Source of the DNA: Streptomyces meridianus
GTDB taxonomy: Bacteria; Actinomycetota; Actinomycetes; Streptomycetales; Streptomycetaceae
Length of the DNA stretch: 64,000 nucleotides
Reading direction: 5' to 3'
Assembly: GCF_023703325.1 (NCBI RefSeq)
Contig: NZ_JAMQGM010000045.1
Coordinates: 1 to 64,000, forward strand
The notes beneath the pieces were generated by a model. The model saw only the letters and a list, made by a program, of their open reading frames with translations. It searched no databases and was not told the origin of the DNA. Within the stretch, counting starts at the first letter, position 1. Every line of letters starts with the position of its first letter. The position numbers and the translations under genes were made by a program. Positions 17,796 to 26,308 of this stretch are shown one piece after another.

Positions 17796-18112
17796 TCCCC
17801 GTCGGTTCCCCGCGCATGCGACCGGTGCGATTCGGCCGAATCCACCGCTGTCCGGCTGGGTTCGCCCGGCGGATGCTGCCGGAGAGGGACCCGTTCGGGC
17901 CTGCTGACCGCCTGTCGGCCGCCCCTCGTGGCGTGAGCAGGGCGAAGGCGGCATTTCCCCGCCCATGCCCGGATGGTGGACCGATGCATCGTGACCGGAA
18001 GAGACCGAAGATTTCCGTTTCCCGTTCCGTTGGTATCGGGTGATCAGTAGCCTTCCGAGCGAAGCCGACCCCCACCGGCCGCACTCATGTGGCCGAAAAA
18101 ATGGAGCTGTTG
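17796..18112. other. Intergenic, probable promoter of methyltransferase operon
   Basis: About 317 bp with no convincing ORF or RNA. The last 120 bp are relatively A/T-richer (around 18005-18060) and should contain the promoter of the methyltransferase-GGDEF/EAL pair, but no consensus box stands out. Confidence 0.4.
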
Positions 18113-18925
18113 ATGGAGCGTCCGTCCTGGGCCCCGCAGGGCATCGACCTGTCCGTGCCGAGCGTCTCCCGCGTGTACGACTACTACCTGGGCGGCTCGC
18201 ACAACTTCGAGGTCGACCGGGAGGCGGCCCGCAAGGCGATGCAGATCATGCCGGGCCTGCCGAAGATCATGCAGGCCAATCGGGCGTTCATGCGCCGCGC
18301 CGTGCGCCATGCCGTCGAACAGGGGGTGACCCAGTTCCTCGACATCGGCTCCGGCATACCCACGTTCGGCAACGTCCACGAAGTCGCCCGGGCCGCATGC
18401 CCGGAGGCCCGGGTGGTCTACGTCGACCACGACCCCGTCGCCGTCGCCCACAGCCGCGCCGTCCTCGAAGGCGTCGACCACGCGGCCATCTCCGCTGCCG
18501 ACCTGCGCGAACCGGAGAAGATCCTGGCCGGTCCCGAGGTCAACCGTCTCCTCGACCTCGACCGCCCGGTCGCCCTCCTCCTGGTGGCCGTCCTGCACTT
18601 CATCGTCGACGAGGAGAACCCGCGGGAGGCAGTGGCCGCCCTGCGTGACGCCCTCGCCCCGGGCAGCCTGCTCGTCCTCACCCACGCGTCCACCGAGGGA
18701 GGACCCCACTCGCCGGAACAGCGCGGCGGGGTCGAGCAGCTGTACGACAACATGGGGTCCCCCCTGCGGATGCGCTCCCGAGCCGAGGTGGAGCGCTTCT
18801 TCGACGGGTTCGAGCTCGCCGAGCCCGGGGTGGTCCCCATGCCGGACTGGCGCCCGGACGCCCCCACGAACGAGGAGGACCCGAGCGTCTTCATCGGGTT
18901 CGCCGGAGTGGGACACAAGCCGTGA
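18113..18925 (+). CDS. DUF574-type SAM-dependent methyltransferase
   Basis: 270 aa from ATG 18113, preceded by GGAG eight nucleotides away; an upstream GTG (18089) in frame would add eight residues. Features: PSVSRVYDYYLGGSHNFEVDR near the N-terminus, the SAM loop FLDIGSGIPTFGNVHE (about 72-87), VVYVDHDPVAVAHSRAVL, and MGSPLRMRSRAEVERFFDGF. This is the large streptomycete S-adenosyl methyltransferase family (Methyltransf_19/DUF574), with no known substrate. Its stop overlaps the GTG start of the GGDEF-EAL gene, so the two are translationally coupled. Confidence 0.9.
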   Translation: MERPSWAPQGIDLSVPSVSRVYDYYLGGSHNFEVDREAARKAMQIMPGLPKIMQANRAFMRRAVRHAVEQGVTQFLDIGSGIPTFGNVHEVARAACPEARVVYVDHDPVAVAHSRAVLEGVDHAAISAADLREPEKILAGPEVNRLLDLDRPVALLLVAVLHFIVDEENPREAVAALRDALAPGSLLVLTHASTEGGPHSPEQRGGVEQLYDNMGSPLRMRSRAEVERFFDGFELAEPGVVPMPDWRPDAPTNEEDPSVFIGFAGVGHKP

Positions 18926-21114
18926 CGGCCACACAGACCGCAACCGGGGCGGCGAGCACCGCGGACGGCGTCGCGGGGAGTGTCCAGGACGGGCCGGAGG
19001 ACAGACTCAGACGCTTCGCGGCGATCTGGAGCCGCGCCATCTATCCCGCCACCGCAACGTCGATGACGGCCAAGGAGTTCGAGGAACACCTGGGCGGCCT
19101 CGGCCGAAAGCTCAGGGACGCCCTCCTCGCGCGGCCGTTCGACCCCAGCCCCGCGCTCGGCGTCGGCGCCGGACTCGTCCAGGCGCACTGCACGGACGCC
19201 CACACCCTGCCCCGCACCCTCGGCGTCATCGACGCCTACCTGCTGCTCTACTGCTCTCCCGGGAAAGTGCTCCCGGCCGATGAGGGCCGCGCCCGCTGCG
19301 CACGCCTCCAGCACTCCCTGGCGGCCGGCTACGCCCAGGCGCTGCGTGAGCGGACGCTCTGCGAGCAGGAGGCGATCTCACGGGCCGCCCTGCGGGCCCA
19401 GGCCGAGGCCGAGAAAGCGCTGCACGACAGCGAGGCCCGGTTCCGCGCGATGTTCCGGGACGCCGCCGTCGGCATCGGCATCGCCGACATCGAGGGCAAC
19501 ATCCTCGACGTCAACGACGCGCTCTCCCGCATGTTCGGAGGCTGGGACCACCAGCTCCGCAGCCGGAAGGTGACGGACTTCTGGCACCCGGAGGACACCC
19601 CCGGAGTCTGGAAGGTCCACGACGAGCTGCTGCGCGGTGAACGCGACCACTACCAGGTCGAGAAGCCGTACTACCGCAAGGACGCAACGGTCCTGTGGAC
19701 CAACCTGACGGTCTCCCTGCTGCGCGACACCGAGGGCGAACCGCGCTACACCCTGGCCGTGCTGGAGGACATCACCGAGCGGCGGCTGCTGAACGACCGG
19801 CTCCGCCACCAGGCCACCCACGACGCCCTGACCGGGCTGCCGAACCGGCCCCAGTTCTTCGAACGGCTCGAGGCCGCACTGGCGCCCCGTCACGGGGAGG
19901 CCCGCTTCGGCCTCTGCTATCTCGACCTGGACGGCTTCAAGGCCGTGAACGACAGTCTCGGGCACGCCGTCGGCGACCAGTTGCTGGTGGCGGTCGCCGA
20001 CCGGCTGCACGCTTGCGCCACCTCCGCCGACCAACTGATGGCCCGGATCGGCGGTGACGAGTTCGTCGCCCTGATAGAGAACCCGGCCTCGCACGAGGAC
20101 GTCGTCGCCCTGGCCGACCGCATCCTCGACGCCCTGTCCACCCCGGTCCGCATCGAGGGACGCGACCTGACCGTCCGCGGCAGCATCGGCATCGTCGACG
20201 GAACCGCCGGGGAACTGAGCGCCGCAGCCGTGCTGCGCAGCGCGGACATCACCATGTACCGGGCCAAGGCCGCCGGGGGCAACCGGTACGCGCTGTCCGA
20301 CCCCGAGGCCGACATCCGCGCCATCAGCCGGCACAGCCTGACGAACAGTCTTCCCACCGCCCTGGAGCGCGGGGAGTTCTTCATCGAGTACCAGCCGCTG
20401 GTGCGGCTGAGCGACGGCAGCGTGCACGGGGCCGAGGCCCTCGTGCGCTGGTGCCATCCGCTGCGCGGCGTCCTCGGCCCCGACCAGTTCATCCCGCTGG
20501 CCGAGAACACCGGTCTGATCGTCCCCCTGGGCCGCTGGGTCCTCGAGCAGGCAGTCCGGCAGGCGCGCACCTGGCAGCTGGAGCAGCGCGACGCCCGGCC
20601 GGTACTGATCAACGTCAACCTCTCGCCGGCACAGCTGCACCACCCCGGCCTGGTCACGGACACCCTGCAGGTGCTTCGGGAGGCCGAGCTCGAGCCGACC
20701 GCGCTCTGCCTGGAGGTGACCGAGAGTGCGCTCATCGGCGCCGAAGAGGACCTGCTCAGGCCGCTGCGCCAACTGGCCGATCTGGGCGTGGCCATCGCAC
20801 TCGACGACTTCGGGACCGGCTACTCGAACCTGGCCAACCTCCGCCGCATGCCGCTGAGCACACTGAAGCTCGACCGCTCCTTCACGCGCGGGATGCAGCA
20901 CACCCCGGCCGACCCGGTGGACATCAAGATCGTCGAAGGCATCGTCTCGCTCGCCCACACGCTCGATCTCGATGTCACCGTCGAGGGCGTGGAGACCGGG
21001 ATGCAGGCCGAGCACCTGCGCGTGCTCGGCTGCGACACCGCACAGGGCTGGTACTACGCCCGCCCGGGACCGCCCGAGCAACTGCACAGCCTGTCCCTCG
21101 CGGACGCCACCTGA
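18922..21114 (+). CDS. rmdA: PAS-GGDEF-EAL cyclic-di-GMP enzyme (RmdA-like)
   Basis: 730 aa. An N-terminal helical region (about 25-150) and short coiled segment (about 150-165) are followed by a PAS/PAC domain (about 165-285), GGDEF (about 290-450) with intact RIGGDEFV near residue 375, and EAL (about 470-720) with GAEALVRW, DDFGTGYSNL and KLDRSF intact. Both synthesis and hydrolysis of c-di-GMP are possible. The position of the RxxD inhibitory site is not RxxD, so product feedback may be absent. No membrane segment is seen. The name rests on domain order plus remembered S. coelicolor neighbourhood and is inference. The GTG start overlaps the upstream methyltransferase. Confidence 0.85.
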   Translation: MTATQTATGAASTADGVAGSVQDGPEDRLRRFAAIWSRAIYPATATSMTAKEFEEHLGGLGRKLRDALLARPFDPSPALGVGAGLVQAHCTDAHTLPRTLGVIDAYLLLYCSPGKVLPADEGRARCARLQHSLAAGYAQALRERTLCEQEAISRAALRAQAEAEKALHDSEARFRAMFRDAAVGIGIADIEGNILDVNDALSRMFGGWDHQLRSRKVTDFWHPEDTPGVWKVHDELLRGERDHYQVEKPYYRKDATVLWTNLTVSLLRDTEGEPRYTLAVLEDITERRLLNDRLRHQATHDALTGLPNRPQFFERLEAALAPRHGEARFGLCYLDLDGFKAVNDSLGHAVGDQLLVAVADRLHACATSADQLMARIGGDEFVALIENPASHEDVVALADRILDALSTPVRIEGRDLTVRGSIGIVDGTAGELSAAAVLRSADITMYRAKAAGGNRYALSDPEADIRAISRHSLTNSLPTALERGEFFIEYQPLVRLSDGSVHGAEALVRWCHPLRGVLGPDQFIPLAENTGLIVPLGRWVLEQAVRQARTWQLEQRDARPVLINVNLSPAQLHHPGLVTDTLQVLREAELEPTALCLEVTESALIGAEEDLLRPLRQLADLGVAIALDDFGTGYSNLANLRRMPLSTLKLDRSFTRGMQHTPADPVDIKIVEGIVSLAHTLDLDVTVEGVETGMQAEHLRVLGCDTAQGWYYARPGPPEQLHSLSLADAT

Positions 21115-21233
21115 CCGGTCCGCACTGCCGGGGCCGGGCGGTGCCCGTGCCTTCGTGGCCGTGCGGCCGCTGACATGGCGACGCACCGCGAGGCCGGCAC
21201 CGCACCCCGTCGTCCGGCCACTGCCCGGGCCGC

Positions 21234-22262
21234 TCAGCCGGCCAGCGGATCCAGGTGCAGCGGGCGCACCTTGCCCTCGAGCATCGCGCCCAGCCCGCGT
21301 ACGGCGCAGGTGTCCGGCCGTTCGGCGGTATGGGCCGGCATCCCGGTGCCCTGGCTGAGCATGGTGTCCAGGCCCGGCAGCAGGGCACTGCCGCCGGCCA
21401 GCATGATGCCGCGGTCGGACAGGTCGGCGACCAGGTCCGGAGGACATTGCCGCAGCACGGCGCGGATCCCGTCCAGGACCGCGGTCAGCGGGGTGCCGAT
21501 CGCCCGGCGGATGTTCTCCCGGTCGACGACCACCGAGCGCGCCAGACCGGTGGCCACATCCCGGCCGTGCACCTCCGCCGGCTCGCCGGAGCCGTGGGCG
21601 ACGTCCAGGATCAGATCGAGCGGACGGGTCGTCGGATGGGGCATCACCAGCTCGTGCTTGCCGCGCAGGTACTCGGCCACGGCGTGGTCGATGGAGTGGC
21701 CCCCGACGGGGATCGTCTCGGCCGCCACGATGGACCCCAGCGACAGCACGGCCACCTGGGTCGTGCTCGCGCCGCACACCACCATCATCGTGGCCTCCGG
21801 CCGCTCGACCGGAAGCCCCGCCCCGACCGCCGCGCACACCAGGGTGTTCGCCAGCTCGACCCGGCGCGCGCCCAGCGCCGTCAGCGTCTCCACGGCCGCC
21901 CGCTGCGTCAGAGGCTCGCTGTCGTGCGGAGTGCACGCCGCGATGCGCAGTGTCGGCTTGCGGCGCCACGCCCTGCGGAGCTTGTCCCCGATGAGGTGCC
22001 GGAGCATCCGCTGGGCCATGTCGATGTCCACGACCGTGCCGCCCGAGACGGGCCGGCAGACGCGGATGTGTTGCGGAGTCCGGCCGGTCATGCGTTCGGC
22101 GAGCTCGCCCACCGCGATCAGCGCGCCGGTACGCGTGTTGACGGCGGCGACGCTGGGCTCGTCGACGACCAGGCCGGAGTTCTTGACGTACACCCTGGTC
22201 CGGGCGGCGCCGAGATCCACCGCGACGGAGCATCGTCGCAAATGCTCAAGGCTTTCGGGCAC
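21234..22262 (-). CDS. MreB-like actin-fold protein
   Basis: 342 aa. GTG at 22262 follows GGGGAGGACC. It has MreB landmarks: VAVDLGAARTRVYVKNSG (phosphate 1), VGELAERMTGRTPQHI, and LAGGSALLPGLDTMLSQGTG (adenosine region). The phosphate-2 motif, normally DxGGGTTE, reads VCGASTTQVAVLSLGS here, so the acidic residue is replaced by Cys and ATPase activity may be altered. Classical MreB/Mbl genes of Streptomyces sit in mre operons; this one is solitary between rmdA-like and dodecin genes. It may be a divergent paralogue; a polymer-forming role is unproven. Confidence 0.82.
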   Translation of the reverse strand: MPESLEHLRRCSVAVDLGAARTRVYVKNSGLVVDEPSVAAVNTRTGALIAVGELAERMTGRTPQHIRVCRPVSGGTVVDIDMAQRMLRHLIGDKLRRAWRRKPTLRIAACTPHDSEPLTQRAAVETLTALGARRVELANTLVCAAVGAGLPVERPEATMMVVCGASTTQVAVLSLGSIVAAETIPVGGHSIDHAVAEYLRGKHELVMPHPTTRPLDLILDVAHGSGEPAEVHGRDVATGLARSVVVDRENIRRAIGTPLTAVLDGIRAVLRQCPPDLVADLSDRGIMLAGGSALLPGLDTMLSQGTGMPAHTAERPDTCAVRGLGAMLEGKVRPLHLDPLAG

Positions 22263-22511
22263 GTGGTCCTCCCCTGGGGGACGGTCGGGAGGGCGGGGGA
22301 TACTGCCGCCCCAGCTATCGGTGCCCGCCGGGCACATCATCTGCCCACTTTGCTGGGCCGTCCGGGCGACCGCCGACCGGGCACTTCTGAACGCCGGCGA
22401 TCCGGAGGCGGGCGCCGGGGTCACGTCACCGTGCCCGGCCCGCCTCCCGATGGACCCGAACGGACCGGGCCGCAGGTCCCGTTCGGACGCGGCAGCCGGG
22501 GCAGGCCGCCG

Positions 22512-22739
22512 TCAGTGCCCGAGATCGTCCTCGTCCTCCAGGCGGAATCCCACCTTCAGCCCCACTTGGTAGTGCTCGACCGCTCCGTCGACGATGTTGC
22601 CGCGGACCTGGGTCACCTCGAACCAGTCGAGGTTGCGCAGCGTCCGCGACGCCCGGCGGATGCCGTTGCGGATGGCGGCGTCCACCCCGTCATGGGACGA
22701 ACCGACGATCTCTGTCACCCGGTAGGTGTGGTGGGACAT
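22512..22739 (-). CDS. Dodecin family flavin-binding protein
   Basis: 75 aa, the normal dodecin size. MSHHTYRVTEIVGSSHDGVD then RTLRNLDWFEVTQVRG with the conserved Trp, and HYQVGLKVGFRLED, form the three strands and helix of the family. Dodecins assemble into dodecamers that store FMN, riboflavin or CoA in the cytosol. Monocistronic, 250 bp upstream of the mreB-like gene on the same strand and divergent from the ornithine-lipid pair. Confidence 0.94.
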   Translation of the reverse strand: MSHHTYRVTEIVGSSHDGVDAAIRNGIRRASRTLRNLDWFEVTQVRGNIVDGAVEHYQVGLKVGFRLEDEDDLGH

Positions 22740-22952
22740 GGCGGGCTCCCTGCTGACACGGGCGAATCCGGTTTCCCCTCCACGGTGCCCCAGGTCGCGG
22801 GGGCGCGCGAGGCGAGGCGAAGGGACCGTTCAACCTCTCCACACCCGCACTGCCCGCAACGGACACGTCGAGGCAAGCCGGCTCCGCGAAGAAGGAGGAG
22901 AACAGCGCACTCCCGCGACGACCTGCCGGTTCGCCCGGCACAGGAGACAGCC

Positions 22953-23795
22953 ATGACCGCCGCGCACTCGCTCGTCCCCGCCGTTCCGCTGCCCGCCTCG
23001 ATCTCCCCGCAGCCCCTCGGACCCGCCGCCGGACCGCCCGCCCCGGCAGCACCTGCCACGTCCCGGACGGCGCCCGAGTACACCGTCTCCCTCGCCGACG
23101 ACGAAGCCGGCGTACGAGCCGCCCAGCGGCTGCGCCACGAGGTTTTCGCCGCCGAGATGGGTGCCGTGCTGAACTCCGCCGAGCCCGGACTCGACGTCGA
23201 TCCGTTCGACGCCTACTGCGACCACCTGCTCGTGCGGCACCGGGCCACGGGTTCGGTGGTCGGCACGTACCGGCTGCTGCCCCCCGGTCGGGCCGCCGTC
23301 GCCGGACGCCTGTACGCCGAGAGCGAGTTCGACCTCGGCGCACACCACGCCATCCGTCCCGACCTCGTCGAGGTGGGGCGTTCCTGTGTGCACCCCGACC
23401 ATCGCGACGGGGCCGTCATCGCCCTGATGTGGGCCGGGATCGCCCGCTACCTGGTCCGCAGCGGCCACAACTGGCTCGGCGGATGCTGCTCCCTACCCCT
23501 TTCCGACGGCGGGACGCTCGCCGCCGGGGTCCGCGACACCGTCATCGACCGGCACCTGGCCCCGCCGGAGTACCGGGTGCGGCCGTTGCTGCCGTGGGAC
23601 GCGGACGGCATCGCCCGGCCCGAGCGCACCGTGCTGCCACCCCTGCTGCGCGGCTATCTGCGGCTCGGCGCCTGGGTGTGCGGCGAGCCCGCGCACGACC
23701 CGGCGTTCGGCGCCGCCGACCTGTACGTGCTGCTCTCGCTGCGCCGTACGGACGCCCGGTACCTGCGCCGCTTCCTCGCCCTCGCCCCCGAGTGA
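22953..23795 (+). CDS. Ornithine N-acyltransferase-like GNAT (OlsB-type)
   Basis: 280 aa. After a Pro/Ala-rich N-terminus (about 1-45) comes a hemolysin/OlsB-type GNAT domain: RLRHEVFAAEMGAVL, CDHLLVRHRATGSVVGTYRL, LVEVGRSCVHPDHRDGAVI. OlsB transfers a 3-hydroxyacyl group from ACP to ornithine to make lyso-ornithine lipid. The assignment is strengthened by the coupled acyltransferase gene that follows with a TGATG overlap. ATG 22953 has AGGAG at 22942-22946. Ornithine lipids replace phospholipids when phosphate is short; no PHO box was identified. Confidence 0.85.
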   Translation: MTAAHSLVPAVPLPASISPQPLGPAAGPPAPAAPATSRTAPEYTVSLADDEAGVRAAQRLRHEVFAAEMGAVLNSAEPGLDVDPFDAYCDHLLVRHRATGSVVGTYRLLPPGRAAVAGRLYAESEFDLGAHHAIRPDLVEVGRSCVHPDHRDGAVIALMWAGIARYLVRSGHNWLGGCCSLPLSDGGTLAAGVRDTVIDRHLAPPEYRVRPLLPWDADGIARPERTVLPPLLRGYLRLGAWVCGEPAHDPAFGAADLYVLLSLRRTDARYLRRFLALAPE

Positions 23796-24664
23796 TGGGC
23801 GCCTGGTTCCCCACCGCGCCGTGCACGGTCCGGGAGTGCGTGGCCGCTTCCGAACCGCAGGCGGGAGTCGTGCGCCGGCACGCGCGCCTGGCCGTGGCGG
23901 GCCTCCTGCTGACGGCCGGGATCCTGCTCGCACCCCTGGTGCGCCGGTGGCCGCCGGACCGGTGCCTGCGGGTCACGGCGGCGTGGTCCCGGGCGCTCGC
24001 CGTGTCCTTCGGCCTGCGGGTGCGCGTGAGCGGTTGCCCCGGGCCGGTGGCCGGGCGTCCGGCACTGGTCGTCGCCAACCACATCTCCTGGCTGGACGTG
24101 GCACTCGTGGCCGCAGTGCGGCCGGGCCGTGTGGTCGCCAAGAGCGACATCGCCTTCTGGCCGGTCCTCGGCAGGATCGCCGCGCTCGGGGGCACCCTGT
24201 TCCTCGAACGGGAGCGGTTGCGGGCGCTGCCCGGCGCGGTCGCCGAAATGACGCGCACCCTGGGCCGCGGAACCAGCGTCGTCGTCTTCCCCGAGGGCAG
24301 CACGTGGTGCGGGCGCCGGCAGGGACCGTTCCGTCCCGCAGCCTTCCAGGCCGCCATCGATGCCGCGGTTCCCGTCCAACCGGTCCTGATCCGCTACCGG
24401 TCGGCGGACGGCAGGCCGGCCGCGGCGGCCTCCTACGTCGGCGAGGACACCCTGGTCGCGTCACTGCGGCGGGTCGTCGCGGCCCGGGGGCTGATCGCCG
24501 AGGTGAGGGTGCTGCCGCTGATCCCGCCCGGTGCTCACCCCGACCGGCGCGCGCTCGCCCGCGCCGCCCACGCCGCGGTGACGGCGGCCCGCGGGGAACG
24601 TGAAGGAACAGAGAGAGCGGAGGCAGCCGTGCCCCGGAACGCGGATGTTCTCCCGGTCACCTGA
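23795..24664 (+). CDS. PlsC-type O-acyltransferase (OlsA-like)
   Basis: 289 aa. One hydrophobic helix near the N-terminus (about 30-50), then the acyltransferase blocks NHISWLDVALVA (HX4D, about residue 90), GTLFLERERLRALP and VVVFPEGSTWCG. By context it would add the second acyl chain to lyso-ornithine lipid (OlsA role) at the inner membrane; a general lysophosphatidate acyltransferase is the alternative. The ATG shares its A with the TGA of the preceding gene, so translation is coupled. Confidence 0.85.
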   Translation: MGAWFPTAPCTVRECVAASEPQAGVVRRHARLAVAGLLLTAGILLAPLVRRWPPDRCLRVTAAWSRALAVSFGLRVRVSGCPGPVAGRPALVVANHISWLDVALVAAVRPGRVVAKSDIAFWPVLGRIAALGGTLFLERERLRALPGAVAEMTRTLGRGTSVVVFPEGSTWCGRRQGPFRPAAFQAAIDAAVPVQPVLIRYRSADGRPAAAASYVGEDTLVASLRRVVAARGLIAEVRVLPLIPPGAHPDRRALARAAHAAVTAARGEREGTERAEAAVPRNADVLPVT

Positions 24665-24803
24665 GCGGCAGCCCCCCCGGGGCGGGCCCGGATGGCCCGG
24701 AGACCGGGGAGGCCACGGGGTTACGCCCCGGGGGCGGCACCCGGGAAGGACGCCGCACCCACGGAACCGCCGGCACGTCGGCCGGCAGTCCGGGCCGAAC
24801 GGT

Positions 24804-25040
24804 TCAGGGCGCGAGGACGCTGCCCAGTGCGCCGCCACTCGAGGTTCCGGCGACCGAGCGGCCCACGTAGGACGAGGTGCCGGCGGCCGTGCGGTGAACG
24901 GTCGTGCCGTCCCCGGAGTTCTCACCGGAGGCGCCGATGACCAGTCCCGTGGCGCCGTCGCCGGTGAAGTCGCCCCCCGCCACCGAACTGCCCATGCGGT
25001 CCCCGGACTCGGCCGCACCGCCGATGCCGCCCGCGCCGTG
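24804..25040 (-). pseudogene. FG-GAP repeat protein remnant (3' end only)
   Basis: About 78 codons on the minus strand end at the stop at 24804. They read like the last two FG-GAP (integrin alpha-like beta-propeller) repeats of streptomycete secreted proteins: GAAESGDRMGSSVAGGDFTG, ATGLVIGASGENSGDG, SYVGRSVAGTSSGGALG. The rest of the gene, including a signal peptide, is missing. The coding stops abruptly at about 25040, exactly where the tnpB-like fragment begins on the other strand, so it looks truncated by that element. Confidence 0.72.
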
Positions 25041-25262
25041 ATGTCCGTGGACATCCCGCAGGGCCGGGACCTGAACATCGTCCGCGTGCACCGCCGGTGG
25101 GGGCAGGTCAATATTGTCAAGGTGGGCCGTGTCCGGTTTCGGTGGACCAGGGACCTGCCCGTGGGCAAGCACGCCAACGCGGAGAACCGGATCACCGGGG
25201 CCCGGCTGATCAAGGACCCGCTCGGCTGGCACATCGCCTTCCGTGTCCAGACCCTCCAGGGC
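25041..25262 (+). pseudogene. IS605-type tnpB transposase/nuclease fragment
   Basis: About 74 codons starting MSVDIPQGRD resemble an internal part of TnpB: RRWGQVNIVKVGRVRFRWTR, then ENRITGARLIKDPLGWHIAF. No RuvC motifs or zinc finger remain, and the frame then runs straight into the element's right end, so most of the gene is deleted. It is a fossil, not a functional nuclease. Confidence 0.72.
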
Positions 25263-25286
25263 CCTGCGCTTGGGCTACCGCAAGGT

Positions 25287-25326
25287 AAGCAGGAATCTCC
25301 CGGCTTCGGCCAGGAGAACACATCAA
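25287..25326 (+). mobile_element. Right end of IS605/IS1341-type element
   Basis: AAGCAGGAATCTCC, then GGCTTCGGCC, then AGGAGAACACATCAA form the terminal hairpin (CTCC-GGC-TTCG-GCC-GGAG, 25297-25316) typical of right ends of streptomycete TnpB elements. In intact elements this segment is the 3' scaffold of the omega RNA, with the guide beginning just after it. It immediately follows the tnpB fragment in the correct order. Confidence 0.6.
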
Positions 25327-25387
25327 GGGCATGTCGGCTCAACTGCTGCTCCTTCGAGGATGGGGTTGCCGGCGCGCGTGCGGCGCC

Positions 25388-25406
25388 CCGCCGGGACGCC
25401 CGGCGG
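25388..25406 (-). terminator. Short hairpin after esterase gene
   Basis: CCGCCGGG (25388-25395) and CCCGGCGG (25399-25406) form an 8-bp stem with an ACG loop directly downstream of the esterase stop (25409, minus strand). No T-run follows, which is common for streptomycete terminators. Confidence 0.5.
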
Positions 25407-25408
25407 TG

Positions 25409-26308
25409 TCACGGCGTCTGGGCCGTGCGGTCCTTGAGCCAGCTGACGACGGAGTCGAACATGCCTGCCGTACTGAGCAGGCCCCCGCCGTGCGTGGACG
25501 AGCCGGCCACGATCGTCGTGGTGACGTCCCCGGCCGGAACGCCCCTGGACTCCGCCGTGGCCTCGAGGTCGGCCGAGTGGGTCGCCGGCACGAAGTCGCC
25601 CTCGGAGTGCACCAGATACATCGGGGCGTCACCGGGGTTGGCCCAGTTCTTGGAGACCATGTCGCGCCAGGTGTCCCAGCAGCCGGTGTCGCGCAGTTCG
25701 GTGCCGTTGTCGGTGGAGTCCGGGTAGCAGCGGGCGAGGATGGCGGCATTGTCCCGCACCTTGCGCACCTTCGCCTCGGTCGAGGTGTTGCCGTCGACCC
25801 AGGCCCGGTAGGGGGAGGCCACCGGTGACAGGGCGACCACACCCTTCAGACCGAGGGCGTTGGTGCCGTGGGTCGCCGCGTCGGTGGCCATCTGCCCCCC
25901 GGCCGACGAGCCGAGTACGACGACGTTCGCCGGGTCGGCGTCGTACTGCGCGCCGTTGTCCCGAACCCACTGGACGGCGGCGGCGACGTCCTCGCGCTGC
26001 GCCGGCCAGGCCGCCTCGAAGTTCAGCCGGTACTTGATGCTGAACACCTGGAAGCCCTCGTCGGCGAACTTGTCCGCCCATGCGGACCAGTCGGTCTGCT
26101 CGTACCAGTAGCCGCCGTGAATGAGCACGAGCGCGGGCCGGGGCGCAGGGGAGGAATTCCAGTGGACGTCCACGGACTGACGGGGGTGCGGGCCGTATTT
26201 CGCGGCGACGGTCTGCTGCGCCATGACAGCGGATCTCGGCGGAGAGGCCGCCGAGGTGCCGACCACGGAGAGGACGGCGGCCAGGACGGGCAGCAGTATG
26301 CGGCGCAA
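25409..26308 (-). CDS. Secreted alpha/beta-hydrolase (esterase/lipase)
   Basis: 299 aa from a TTG start, chosen because it restores a Sec signal peptide (MRRILLPVLAAVLSVVGTSA). The mature enzyme shows the oxyanion-hole motif LVLIHGGYWYEQ, nucleophile elbow VVLGSSAGGQMA (Ser), acid DAPMYLVHSEGDFVP (Asp) and catalytic His in SSTHGGGL. This is the carboxylesterase/BD-FAE type. Four extra cysteines may form disulfides outside the cell. Substrate unknown. It shares strand with the egt cluster but is separated by a terminator. Confidence 0.88.
   Translation of the reverse strand: MRRILLPVLAAVLSVVGTSAASPPRSAVMAQQTVAAKYGPHPRQSVDVHWNSSPAPRPALVLIHGGYWYEQTDWSAWADKFADEGFQVFSIKYRLNFEAAWPAQREDVAAAVQWVRDNGAQYDADPANVVVLGSSAGGQMATDAATHGTNALGLKGVVALSPVASPYRAWVDGNTSTEAKVRKVRDNAAILARCYPDSTDNGTELRDTGCWDTWRDMVSKNWANPGDAPMYLVHSEGDFVPATHSADLEATAESRGVPAGDVTTTIVAGSSTHGGGLLSTAGMFDSVVSWLKDRTAQTP

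Noticed and set aside
19378-22233. 951-codon open frame on the minus strand
   Set aside because: Antisense to the rmdA-like gene and out of frame with the mreB-like gene; no domain resemblance.
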